This document shows positions 1-9,492 of a stretch of DNA of 64,000 bases, in pieces. Origin of the DNA: Phoebastria nigripes (Eukaryota; Chordata; Aves; Procellariiformes; Diomedeidae). The notes beneath the pieces are model-generated. The model was not told the origin of the DNA. It saw nothing but the letters and a program-made list of their open reading frames with translations, and searched no databases. The DNA lies in NCBI GenBank assembly GCA_035582835.1, contig JAYKAV010000944.1, forward strand, positions 1,537,486-1,601,485, read 5' to 3'. Made by a program: the position numbers and the translations under genes. Within the stretch, counting starts at the first letter, position 1; each line of letters begins with the position of its first letter.

Positions 1-623
1 GGAAGGAAGTTACATATATATTTCTAAGGTTACTGTGGTTTTTGCCTTCTGTCCCTTCAACATGGCCATAGGAAGCCTATAGGTGACCTGCCTGAGCTGA
101 AGCACCTTTTCTAGTGAAAAATCTTTAAAAAAAACAAAACAAAAAAAACACCAAAAAAACCAAAACCAAACCCAAAACCCTCTGTACTTCCTGCAGTCAA
201 CTTCATATTTTCTGTAGCACAGAAGGGAGGTGGTTTTGAGGCCAGAAGCCACCTGATATACTTTCGTTTTCAGCAGGATGCTTGTAAATTTGCTGACACA
301 CTGAAACCCACCCCGCAAAGCCTCCCACATCGATACGGCTGCTTGCACCGAGCTTTTGACAGACAGACACGGGAGATCTTATATCCTCAGGTTACCAGAC
401 CACACCGGCTGCAGACTGCGAGCTCCAGGCAACCCGAGAGCAAACTGAAAAAAGATACCAGGCAGTTTCCCCTCCGACATGCGCTCGCCTTTTAAGCTCT
501 GCTGCATTGCATCTGCCCCACAACGTGGCCGACGGCCAGCAAACCCAGCAGAAGCAGCAAGACGTCGCCCGGCACAAATAGCTGGGAGCCAGTCAGTCGT
601 TTCAGCAAACAAGCCTCTTTGCC
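1..623. other. Non-coding stretch, no gene recognised
   Basis: No reading frame here resembles a known protein. Positions 125-182 are an A/C-rich low-complexity run. The minus-strand frames have no recognisable motif or convincing splice context. Confidence 0.6.
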
Positions 624-743
624 AAGTCTCCTATGGGCATGAAGTTTTGGGGGGGGGGGGGGAGCTGATACTTTCAGTTGGATGGCAGAGATTATCCCAA
701 GATCTGGGTGGAGAAAGAAGAGGAAATCCTCGATCTCATAGGG
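624..743 (+). repeat. Left copy of a ~115-bp direct repeat flanking a CR1
   Basis: This segment begins AAGTCTCCTATGGGCATGAA and ends just before the CR1. It matches 1032-1144, which begins directly after the CR1 tail. By eye I count about 12 substitutions over about 108 aligned bases. A G-run at 649-662 is expanded in this copy only. Confidence 0.8.
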
Positions 744-1030
744 ACAGACAGGGCCTGTAGTGATAGGACAAGGGGGAATGGTTTTAAACTAAAAGAGGGT
801 AGATTTAGACTAGATAGAAGGAAGAAATTTTTTATGATGAGGGTGGTGAGACACTGGCACAGGTTGCCCAGAGAGGTGGTAGATGCCCCATCCCTGGAAA
901 CATTCAAGGTCAGGTTGGACGGGGCTCTGAGCAACCTGATCTGGCTGAAGATGTCCCTGCCCACGGCAGGGGGGTTGGACTGGATGGCCTTTAAAGGTCC
1001 CTTCCAACCCAAACCATTCTGTGATTCTAA
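744..1030 (+). mobile_element. CR1 LINE, 5'-truncated 3' end
   Basis: The segment carries the hallmark avian CR1 3' region: GGCACAGGTTGCCCAGAGAG, then GGTCAGGTTGGACGGGGCTC, then GGGGTTGGACTGGATGGCC, ending in CCTTTAAAGGTCCCTTCCAA and a short ATTCTGTG-ATTCTA tail. It is very similar to the 3' third of the longer CR1 at 4507-5478. The 5' end is truncated inside the 3' UTR, so no coding capacity remains. Confidence 0.92.
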
Positions 1031-1031
1031 G

Positions 1032-1144
1032 AAGTCTCCTGTGGGCATGAAGTTTTGGGGGAGGAGCTGATACTCTCAGCTGGATGGCACGGAGTGTCTC
1101 AAGATCTGGGTGGAAAAGGAAGGGGAAATCCTCGATCTCATGGG
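1032..1144 (+). repeat. Right copy of the direct repeat flanking the CR1
   Basis: Begins AAGTCTCCTGTGGGCATGAA and ends CTCGATCTCATGGG. It is homologous to 624-743, so the two copies bracket the CR1 at 744-1030 exactly, in the manner of a very long target-site duplication. Confidence 0.8.
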
Positions 1145-2507
1145 ATTTCCTCCTCCCTACCCACCCCTCCCTGGCTTTAGCAAGTGCCCAGTGTACAGCA
1201 AATCTCTATATAGAGAGCGCAAGCACGGGACTCACAGGATGAATTTCCACCGACAGCAAGTCACGTGCAGCCGGAGGCACGCCGACCCCACCAGCAACGC
1301 AGCAAGAAAAGGCTGCTGGTTTCCACCATCACCCCCCTTTCCCTGCAGATACGAGCAATAAGACGCTTCCCGTGGCAGCGTTATCGCATGCGTGCTTCCC
1401 CCACCGCCGTTATCTCCTTNGCGAACGCCTTCCTCCCCCTAAAGCCCCACGGCTGTTTTAAATACCACCAAAAGAGCAGCACCAAAACCAAACTTGCCTA
1501 ACAGCTGCTGCACCCAACAGATAATCTGCACTTCTTTCTGCACGGTGAACAGGCCAGAGGAGTTTCTCCAGCAACCCCAGGAGATCCCTTCCCTTTGCAC
1601 CCTCCCCCCCCCTCCCCCAGGTCTCTGGAGGTGCCTCGCAGCTCCAGGATAACCCTGGCAAAGGCTGTCTTCACAGGTCACATCCCACCACAGCTTATTA
1701 GCTTGAAAACAGAAGCAAAGCTTGGCCGTCGGACTTCTTAAGACACCACAGCTTCACCCTAGCAAACTCTCCAGCTGGCAGGAGGATGTTTGGGGCTTGC
1801 AAAGAGCCCCCCCAGCTGCTCCACCTCCTCTTGGGCTGCAGACCTGGGAGCTGAGAACAAGTCCCCTGCCCCCTGCTTTGGGATCCAAAGTATCTGGTAA
1901 TGCAATTTCTTGAAGGATGAGCAAGAAATAACTCCAGCAAGCTGCCACCCACCAGCACACCTGACCCCCAGGCAGGACTCTCACAATTCAGCCAGTTGGT
2001 TGCTTAAAAAGAGCAAATTTGGGTCACCTGAGTGCAGCCCTTGAGCCCCCACTCCCAGCCGGCGAGGAGGAAGCAGTGAGGCCGAAGGCCCTCCGACACG
2101 CCAGGGAGGAGAGCACCCGAAGCGAGATGGCTGCGGCTGGCGCTGCACCACCCACCCGCAGTCCCTCTGCACCGCCGGCTGCTGCCTGCAACGGCGCAGG
2201 CAGAGAGAGAAGGGAGGAGGGAAGGAGGTGACATCACCCAGGTGCCTTCTCCATCCCTCCTGATCAGGAGATCTTGGAGCCAGAGGCAGTTGCCTGCCTG
2301 CTTTCCCAGGGACAGGGCTTCCAACTATTTGGACCATATTATGCTAGGGATCAGCAGGGTCCTACAGCCTCCTCCCAGCAGCCGAGGGAGATGCACAGCG
2401 CCCGCAAGAGCAAATCTCTCTGCAGAGCCCTACCGTGAAGGTCTTCTCCACATCACCCAGAAATCAGAGCCCACGAGTCCCATTTAACTAGGCATTTCTC
2501 TGCACAG

Positions 2508-2539
<32 letters not shown>

Positions 2540-3058
2540 ACAAACAAACAAACAAGAAAACCCCCAAAAAACCCAAAAACAACAACCCCAAAACAGGCTA
2601 TTCAAAGCCCAGTTCACATGACTCAGCTTAGGCAGGTCAGGCCATGANATAAGTCACAGCCCTGAAGCACATCTCAGCTCCTCCACTGTCTGGGCCAAAC
2701 CCCNCCAGGCACAGACGGAGGCACCCAGGCACCCTTTTCCAAGGATTTGAGGAAGATAAAAGCTGTCCCACCCTCACAGCCATAACACCCCCACCCCTCC
2801 AGGGTGAGAGGTACTCAGCAAAGCCCAAGTCATGTGTCCTCCTCCAGCAAGCAGCCCTTTACCCAAGCTGAGCTTTGTCCTTTGTTCTGGCTGCCAGTAT
2901 TTGTGCGTGACTCTAAGCCACAACAAAGCAAGCGTAGAAACAAAGCAATCCAGCTTAGCTTGCTGTGCCGCCAGGTTAGCTTGGTGGCCCCATAGGCATG
3001 CACCAAACTCATGGCCTGGTGACTTCATTACAGCCATTACTGCATTATCAAAGGTTGA
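1145..3058. other. Non-coding stretch with A/C-rich low complexity
   Basis: No gene recognised. Positions 2508-2597 are A-rich with scattered C, in the (CAAAA)n and (CAAA)n style. The segment 2040-2200 is moderately CpG-rich but shows no clear exon. Confidence 0.55.
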
Positions 3059-3071
3059 TTTTTTTTTTTTG

Positions 3072-3127
<56 letters not shown>
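3059..3127. repeat. Homopolymer tract, T12 then a long A run
   Basis: Twelve T, then GTC TTT, then roughly 51 consecutive A (3077-3127). The length is probably imprecise in the assembly. It may be a retroposon tail, but no recognisable element body precedes it. Confidence 0.85.
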
Positions 3128-3129
<2 letters not shown>

Positions 3130-3889
3130 CAAAACCAAAAAAACACAAACCATGAACCGCTCTTCCTCACACCCATTCCTTTCCAGGAAAGCCAAACCAT
3201 TAGCACAGGTTAGATATCTGGCAAAATAAATCCATCTTGAGACAAGTCGCAGTGCTCGCCTCTACAGCTTGCATTCACAGAAAGTGCAAGATTCCTCCCA
3301 AGTGGAGCTGCACTGATTTTTTTTTTTTTTTCCCCTCTTACAGACCAATCCATAAACCAGAGTCTTGCACAAGACCTCAGCTGCTGCAGCAGACACCCTG
3401 CGCTACTGAAACTCCTTGCCCGCATCCGCACCCTCAACTTTGCAACCTGGAGGTAAATACAAGAAGGAAGCGATCTTTGCTGTAACCCCCTTAGTGCAAT
3501 ATACGGATGACAGATATATCGCATGCCAGACGGACGCGGGGCAGCTTTTATCCAGCGCCATCTCCCAAGTCACGGTCCTGGTGCCAGACCCGAGCTTGGC
3601 CGTGCATCACGGGATGTTCCCAGAAGCACTTGAGCGGGTGCCAAACCGACCTCCATAGCGTCAGCTGACGAGCTGAACTGTTTTTTTTTTCCCATCTTCA
3701 TTATGAAAACAAGGTTTCTTCTCTCCTCCCCTGCCACTTACAGGAAGGTTTGCTGGTTTTGAGACGCACTGAGGGTTAATGGCATTTTCCCTGCAACAAA
3801 CCTCACCTCTGAGCCGCAGAGCATCCCTCCTTGGACCCGCCACGGCCAAAAATACCCCAAAATCCAGCTGGAAAAAGTGGGAGACCCTG
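3128..3889. other. Non-coding stretch, no gene recognised
   Basis: Contains poly(T) runs at 3319-3332 and 3681-3690. No recognisable coding exon. It lies just downstream, in the minus-strand sense, of the CpG island. Confidence 0.5.
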
Positions 3890-4230
3890 CTGTTGCTGCC
3901 CCACGGGGGTGTTTCGCAGCACCCCGCGGGCGCAGGGCTGGGGTCCCCCCGCGGGCGCAGCGCTCCCTGCCCGGCCCCGCTGCTCCCCGCGGAGCCGCTC
4001 CACGCGTGTCCCCCTGCCCCAAGCCGGGCCGTGCAGTGCAGCATCCCCTCCCCTTACCTGCCCCCGCTGCAGCGTCCGCACCCGCGTCCCGCTGCGCTCC
4101 TTATGCCCGGCTCCGGCCCGCCCCGGGACTCACCGCCCCGCACGGCCCCGCACAGCCCCGGCCGGCCCCGCGCTCCCTCGGCGGCCGCGGAAGGGGCAGC
4201 TCCCGGCGGCTGAGTCATCCCGGACCCGGC
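3890..4230. promoter_or_regulatory. CpG island, probable housekeeping-type promoter
   Basis: A strongly GC- and CpG-rich block (many CCCGCGG, GCGCAGCG and CCGCGG strings) stands out from its AT-richer surroundings. GGCTGAGTCA at 4208-4217 is a close match to an NF-E2/AP-1 site. No TATA box is evident, as is usual for CpG-island promoters. The direction is not certain, but a splice donor on the minus strand at 4057 suggests leftward transcription. In chicken the AvBD13 side of the defensin cluster is flanked by CTSB, so a CTSB promoter is an inference from synteny. Confidence 0.6.
4058..4200 (-). other. Possible 5' non-coding exon of a minus-strand gene (CTSB by synteny)
   Basis: On the minus strand a GC-rich segment of the CpG island ends in GGGGCAG followed by GTAAGGGG, a strong consensus splice donor with the exon's last base at 4058. 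The upstream boundary given here is arbitrary, because the start site cannot be fixed. No cathepsin B signal-peptide or propeptide coding exon was recognised between 1 and 4058, so coding exons would lie outside the window. The gene name is inferred only from the chicken order, in which CTSB neighbours AvBD13. Confidence 0.3.
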
Positions 4231-4506
4231 CCGCCCCCAGCGTGACTGCATCCTGCCTGCATCCCGCCTGCTCCCCGCCTCCAACCCGCCTGCTGCCCTC
4301 CTCCTGCCTGCCTGCAGCCTGCCTGCTGCCCTCCTCCAGCCTGCCTCCATCCCATCTAGTTTTCTTCCTCCAACCTGCCTGCATCCCTCTGCCATCCTGC
4401 CTCCATCCCACCTGCGTCCTTCCTCCAGCCTGCCTGCATCCCTCCTCAATCCCACCTGCGTTCCACCTCCATCCCTCCTCAATCCCACCTGCGTTCCTCC
4501 TCCATC
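4226..4506. repeat. Degenerate CCTGCCTGCATCC-type minisatellite, left part
   Basis: Imperfect tandem copies of pyrimidine-rich units of roughly 20 bp built from CCTGCCTGCATCC, CCTCCATCC and CCTCCTCCAACC. The array stops where a CR1 begins and resumes after the CR1 tail at 5479. Long frames here in both directions are a product of the repeat, not genes. Confidence 0.85.
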
Positions 4507-5478
4507 CTACTGTTTAATATCTTCAGCAGTGACACAGACGGTGGGATCGAGTGCACCCTCAGCAAGTTTGCAGATGACACCAAGCTGAGTGGTGCGGTCG
4601 ACACGCCTGAGGGACGGGATGCCATCCAGAGGGACCTGGACAAGCTGGAGAAGTGGGCCTGTGTGAACCTCATGAGGTTCAACAAGGCCAAGTGCAGGGT
4701 CCTGCACCTGGGTCGGGGCAACCCCCAGTATCAATACAGGTTGGGCGATGAAGGGATGGAGAGCAGCCCTGCCGAGAAGGACTTGGGGGTACTGGTGGAT
4801 GAAAAGCTGGACGTGAGCTGGCAATGTGCGCTTGCAGCCCAGAAGGCCAACCGTATCCTGGGCTGCATCAAAAGCAGCGTGGCCAGCAGGTCGAGGGAGG
4901 GGATTCTGCCCTTCTGCTCTGCTCTGGTGAGACCCCCCCTGCAGTACTGCGTCCAGCTCTGGAGCCCTCAGCACAGGAAAGACACGGACCTGTTGGAGCG
5001 GGTCCAGAGGAGGCCACAAAAATGATCAGGGGGATGGAACGCCTCTCCTATGAAGAAAGGCTGAGAGAGTTGGGGTTGTTCAGCCTGGAGAAGAGAAGGC
5101 TTTGGGGAGACCTTATTGAGGCCTTTCATGCTTAAAGGGGGCTTATAAGAAAGATGGGGACAGACTTTTAGCAGGGTCTGTTGCGACAGGACAAGGGGGA
5201 ATGGTTTTAAACTAAAAGAGGGTAGATTTAGACTAGATATAAGGAAGAAATGTTATACGCTGAGGGTGGTGAAACCCTGGCACAGGTTGCCCAGAGAGGT
5301 GGTAGATGCCCCATCCCTGGGAACATCCAAGGTCAGGTTGGACGGGGCTCTGAGCAACCTGATCTGGTTGAAGATGTCCCTGCCCGTGGCAGGGGGGTTG
5401 GACTGGATGGCCTTTAAAAAGTCCCTTCCAACCCAAACTATTCTGTGATTCTATGATTCTATGATTCTATGATTCTGT
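4507..5478 (+). mobile_element. CR1 LINE with C-terminal reverse-transcriptase remnant and intact 3' end
   Basis: This is a 5'-truncated CR1. The sequence enters within the reverse transcriptase (LFNIF, then the catalytic FADD box encoded around 4567-4580). It continues through the conserved C-terminal region, which includes [27 protein letters not shown] and [20 protein letters not shown], with at least one frame change near 5020-5025. It ends with the typical 3' UTR and a tail of ATTCTATG octamers (about 5441-5478). It lacks the N-terminal part of ORF2 and all of ORF1, so it cannot mobilise itself. It sits inside a minisatellite array. Confidence 0.95.
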
Positions 5479-5683
5479 CCCTCCTGCTTCCTTCCTCCAA
5501 CCTGCCTCCATCCTGTCTAACTTTCCTCCTCCAACTTGCTTGCATCCCACCACTATCCTGTCTCCATCCCACCTCCATCCCTCCTGCTTCCCACCTCCAA
5601 CCAACCTCCATCCTGCCTGCTTCTCTCCTGCATCCCATCTCCATCCCCTGCCCATCCCACCTCCATCCTGCCAGCATCCTTTG
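5479..5683. repeat. Degenerate minisatellite, right part
   Basis: Continues the pyrimidine-rich array of 4226-4506 with the same unit words (CCTCCAACCTGCCTCCATCC and variants), directly after the CR1 octamer tail. The array therefore predates the CR1 insertion. Confidence 0.85.
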
Positions 5684-8600
5684 ACGTTTTCATCTGGAAG
5701 TCCAGCAAGTTTTCACTGTGTTACTGTGTTGTTACTGTGTTAACTGACTTTTTGTCCCTCATTTTGGCTAATTTTCAGCAGTATGAACAGCACAGAAATG
5801 TCATCTTAAGAGCCAGTTTCAAGTTCTGTTCTAAACCATGGGGATGCTAAAGCTTCTCGTTAATGAGAAAGACTATCCGTTTTTTTCTTTTCCCACCCCT
5901 CTCTGGGAGAAGGTAAGGGTAATATATGTTCTTCACCACCCTCAGAAATGGATGAACCATTTGGCCTGGAATAGAGAATAACTACTCTAACCAGTGAGCA
6001 AAAGTCTGCTAAAATCCAGCAGCCAGCGTGGAAAATCAAAGCTTAGCAAAGGCTGGGAAGGGAATCACCTGGGACTTACTCCAGANGTTGAAAAGGGGAG
6101 ATGTCGAACAGGATGGAATAAAAGCAGATGATTAATCCTCATTTCTTCCCAACTTTGTCTGCGGCGCCTGGGCAAGGCCGCTCCAAACTCTCCAGCCACC
6201 TGAGAGAGTTTCTGCAAGGTAACAAATGCATCCCTTGGCAGTTGGTGAGATCCCTCTCTCTCTGTTGGGTTTTTACAAGCATTGTGCCTCATATACGTCT
6301 TTTTACAGTCGTTTTAGTATTTGCATCCTACTTTTGTGAGGGTTTGTTATGTGTTTTCTCTAGAAAATCAGTGAGTATACATTTTTTTTCCTGCTGCCAT
6401 TTATATCCAATCATTTTTTGGTCACATTCACATTTTAAAGAAGGATTTCAGTTTAGAAGGCTTCCTAGAGAAGTGATCAAAAATATCAGAAAAATAATAT
6501 TTAATACACTTGACTATATACCCCAGTATTTAAGCAGTAAAATTGGAGATGATGTTCCTGTGTTTAAGTGTATTTATGCTTCGATACACTGTGTGCAAAG
6601 GTCCTTGGACTATTGCCTGCCTTTACATATAATTTTTAACCAGCAAAGAGTAAAGCCCTTCATTATGTTTTTATTTATGCTTCGGTGATTAAAATAATAA
6701 TAAAAAAGTAAATAAATCACTTGTAACCTGCCTAACCTCCCTCTGACTCACACCGGATTTCTTCGCTCTGCTCATGACTGTTTGGTTTTGCAGTTCTCCA
6801 TGTTGCCTGTGAGGTTTTGTCGACATAAAAAACAGGCAAAAGAACCTGAGTTTTGTCCTGCCCTTTTTTACGGTCTGGCTCAGAAGTCCTCGGCGCCGCT
6901 GGCCAGGCGGGGAGCTGGAGTCAGGACATCGCTAATGCTCATTTTTCCCAGCAATTGCTGCATGTACCTCTTCATACCCAATACCTCTTTACNTCCAAAT
7001 AGGTTTTTGCCTAGAAGTTGCATATCAGCAATTTGAAACATGTGCAGACCTACAAAACACCTTTTAGTTTGTTATGGGGCATCACGGAGCCCATCCTTCG
7101 GGCTATGCAGATGTTCTCCGCTCTTCATCCGAGGGGAGCAGCTGCCTGTTTTTCTGCAAATGCTTTGTGGCTTTTTCAAGAACAGAAAGTATGAACTAAA
7201 ACTTTGCACGGGCTGCTGGCCTTTCTGCCCTCTTTGGGGAAGCACTGAAGTTGCCATCCCTTTTTCGGTCGGTTTGGGCTGAAAACATGCCAATTTTTCA
7301 GGTAAGTTGTTTTTATATATGAAGCTGAATGCAGCCAGGAAAAGTTTCCCCATTGGAGATGCTCTCCAGGGAGCCTGTAAATCCCTTGTGTGCCCAAACC
7401 AGGCATGAAACAACCTCCTTTTTTGCTTTTGCAGGATTTTTTAGTGTATCAGAGAAATAAATGGTGTTTGCTCAGGCCATGGCAAGCTTCAGCCTTTGGA
7501 GCAAAACCCACCACTACAGGAATGAGATAAGGAAAACAGCCAGGAGGTCTTGGGCAACCTTCTCTTATCGCTTGTTAAATCACTGCCGATTGACTCGTGG
7601 TGTCCCTGCTTCCACATTAGGCAGCAAATAGCTCCTAAGGAAGCTGCTGCAGGACCAACACCTCTAAGTTTAAGAAAAAAAGTTTCTATGCATATTCATC
7701 TCCCACCAAAAAAAAAAAAAAAAAAGAAGTCCTAAATAACGCAGGTATGTTTTTTTTTTCATTGCCAGGGTTTAAAATCATTATTGCGTAGGACAAGGGT
7801 ATGAAATGCAGATTTATTTAATAAGCAAATAGGCTTGGCTTGGCTTAGGATAGGAGTGAAGTGTGTTCCTCCCTGATCCCAAAGCCTGTGCTGCACAGCT
7901 GGGCTGCCAGACCTCCTTCTGGGTGTATCCACTCAGATTTTTCCTAATTCATCTTTATCAGCCACTTTCAAAGACTAAAATTTTACTACCAAAACAACAC
8001 TACAGAATTTGCTCTTTAAGGTTTTTAATGTTCTTGCCCTCTCCTCGTTCCTTCACATTTTTATTCTTGACTTCGTGTCCTTCTCAATGCCAGTTTTCCT
8101 CTTCCCAGCTGTCTTGTCGTTGGATGTTGAATCACCTAATCTACAAAATATTGCAGGTTACCCAACATGAGGCATTTGGGAAATAAATTAAATAAATGGA
8201 ATAAATTGAATTAATGAAATAAAAATGCATTTTTGGCCCAAGAGACATTACTTCAAGGGTGTGTATCAGCATTTAGTGCTTTAAATTGAGAATTAGCCGA
8301 CCTAGGTTGGTCACCCATGTCATTTTAGACAACATATCTGGGTTTTTCATCTGTAAAACAGAAAACCAGAGTCTCAGCAATTTGAAAGGGTACATCAGAT
8401 GTACATCTTGTACCCAAATTTGCAAACTAATTGATTTGAATGTGGGTTATATCTGCATCCCTAACAGCGATCTATCTCTTCTGTAGATTTTGCAGCTGAC
8501 TTGCATGCCCTTGCAGCGGCAGAACATCTCCCGCAACTCATCGCTTGGGTTTTGATGGGGATAATAACGGTTATTAGGGTTGCATCAGCTGCCAAACTAA

Positions 8601-9417
8601 ATAACTCACCCAGGGCAACTGGTAAGCAGGATTTTATAAAGCCAGAACCCTGCCTGATAAATCCTCGCTGGAAGGGTTAGACACCGATGTAATTGTTACC
8701 TCTCCATGGGAGCTGGGACACCCTGAGTTCAAATCCTCACTCTCCAAGCTTTCGACAGCTGCCAGAGCTACTGCTGGAGCACATGGCTTTAAAAAATTCA
8801 CCGAAACATGCCTTGGACTGGCTGTTGGCTAATTCTACTGGATTTAGGCTTGTCCAGTGGCAGCTGGGGGTTTGTTGACCAGATTTTTCTGCCCAGAGAG
8901 AAAATGAGCTTTGCTGTCCACATTGAGCAAGAGGCTGGGCAGGCTGCCCTGGCTGCTGGCTGGGCGAGGGGTCTGCGTGCTCCGGTTGTGGATGGGAGAT
9001 AAGCAAAGAGCCGTAACGCCACGGGGATGGCCCCCCGGCCATGGGGAAGATGTGGGAAGGGTTACTCTGAGAGCAAAGCCTGGCTTTGCAGCTCTGCTCC
9101 TTTCCCCTTTGCAGGTTTGGTCTATATCTAACCCAAAAATGGCCGAGCAGGAGGCAGCAGCGCTCGGCCGTGCCGTAAAGACATCAGCAGAGCTAAATCC
9201 AACACCGAGCTTGGATTTCCATCCGTATGGCGAAGCAGGTGGAAACTGGGGGTCTTGGAGTCCTCCAAACCCCTGTGCACCCCTTTTGCCTTACACTGCT
9301 CATGGTCCCTAAGAGGCTGAAGGCCCCTTCTGGATCTGGAGGATCTTACAGCATCCTCCCCACTGCTGCCTGCAAATCCTTGAAAACAGGGAACTCCGGT
9401 TATGCAACCCCACAGCG
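5684..9417. other. Non-coding stretch, no gene recognised
   Basis: No coding exon could be supported. Local features are an A-run at 7709-7725, short T-runs, and a stretch around 8284-8380 that contains TTTTTCATCTGTAAAACAG, which loosely resembles the 3' part of an ancient MIR/CORE-type SINE. The frames seen are short and lack protein-like composition. Confidence 0.5.
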
Positions 9418-9420
9418 CCT

Positions 9421-9492
9421 GGTGACTCAGCCGAGCTCACGAGGAAGCAGGTGACTCTGCCGGGAGGTGACTCAGGAATAGGTGACATAAGC
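9421..9492 (+). promoter_or_regulatory. Cluster of AP-1/Maf-like TGACTCA elements
   Basis: Within about 70 bp there are TGACTCAGC (9423-9431, a good MARE/NF-E2 half), TGACTCTGC (9452-9460), TGACTCAGG (9468-9476) and TGACATAAG (9483-9491). All have the same orientation and each is preceded by GG. Such homotypic clusters are typical of enhancers, but no adjacent gene can be shown to use it. Confidence 0.35.

Noticed and set aside
10..348. Minus-strand frame with MWEALRGGF near its start, considered as a CTSB signal-peptide exon
   Set aside because: It does not continue into any cathepsin B propeptide sequence, and the second half is translated low-complexity DNA.
3831..4517. 228-residue plus-strand frame across the CpG island and minisatellite
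   Set aside because: Proline-rich translation of GC-rich and tandem-repeat DNA, with no domain or conserved pattern.
4663..5025. Long plus-strand frame considered as a host gene
   Set aside because: It is the CR1 reverse-transcriptase remnant, 5'-truncated and followed by a CR1 3' UTR.
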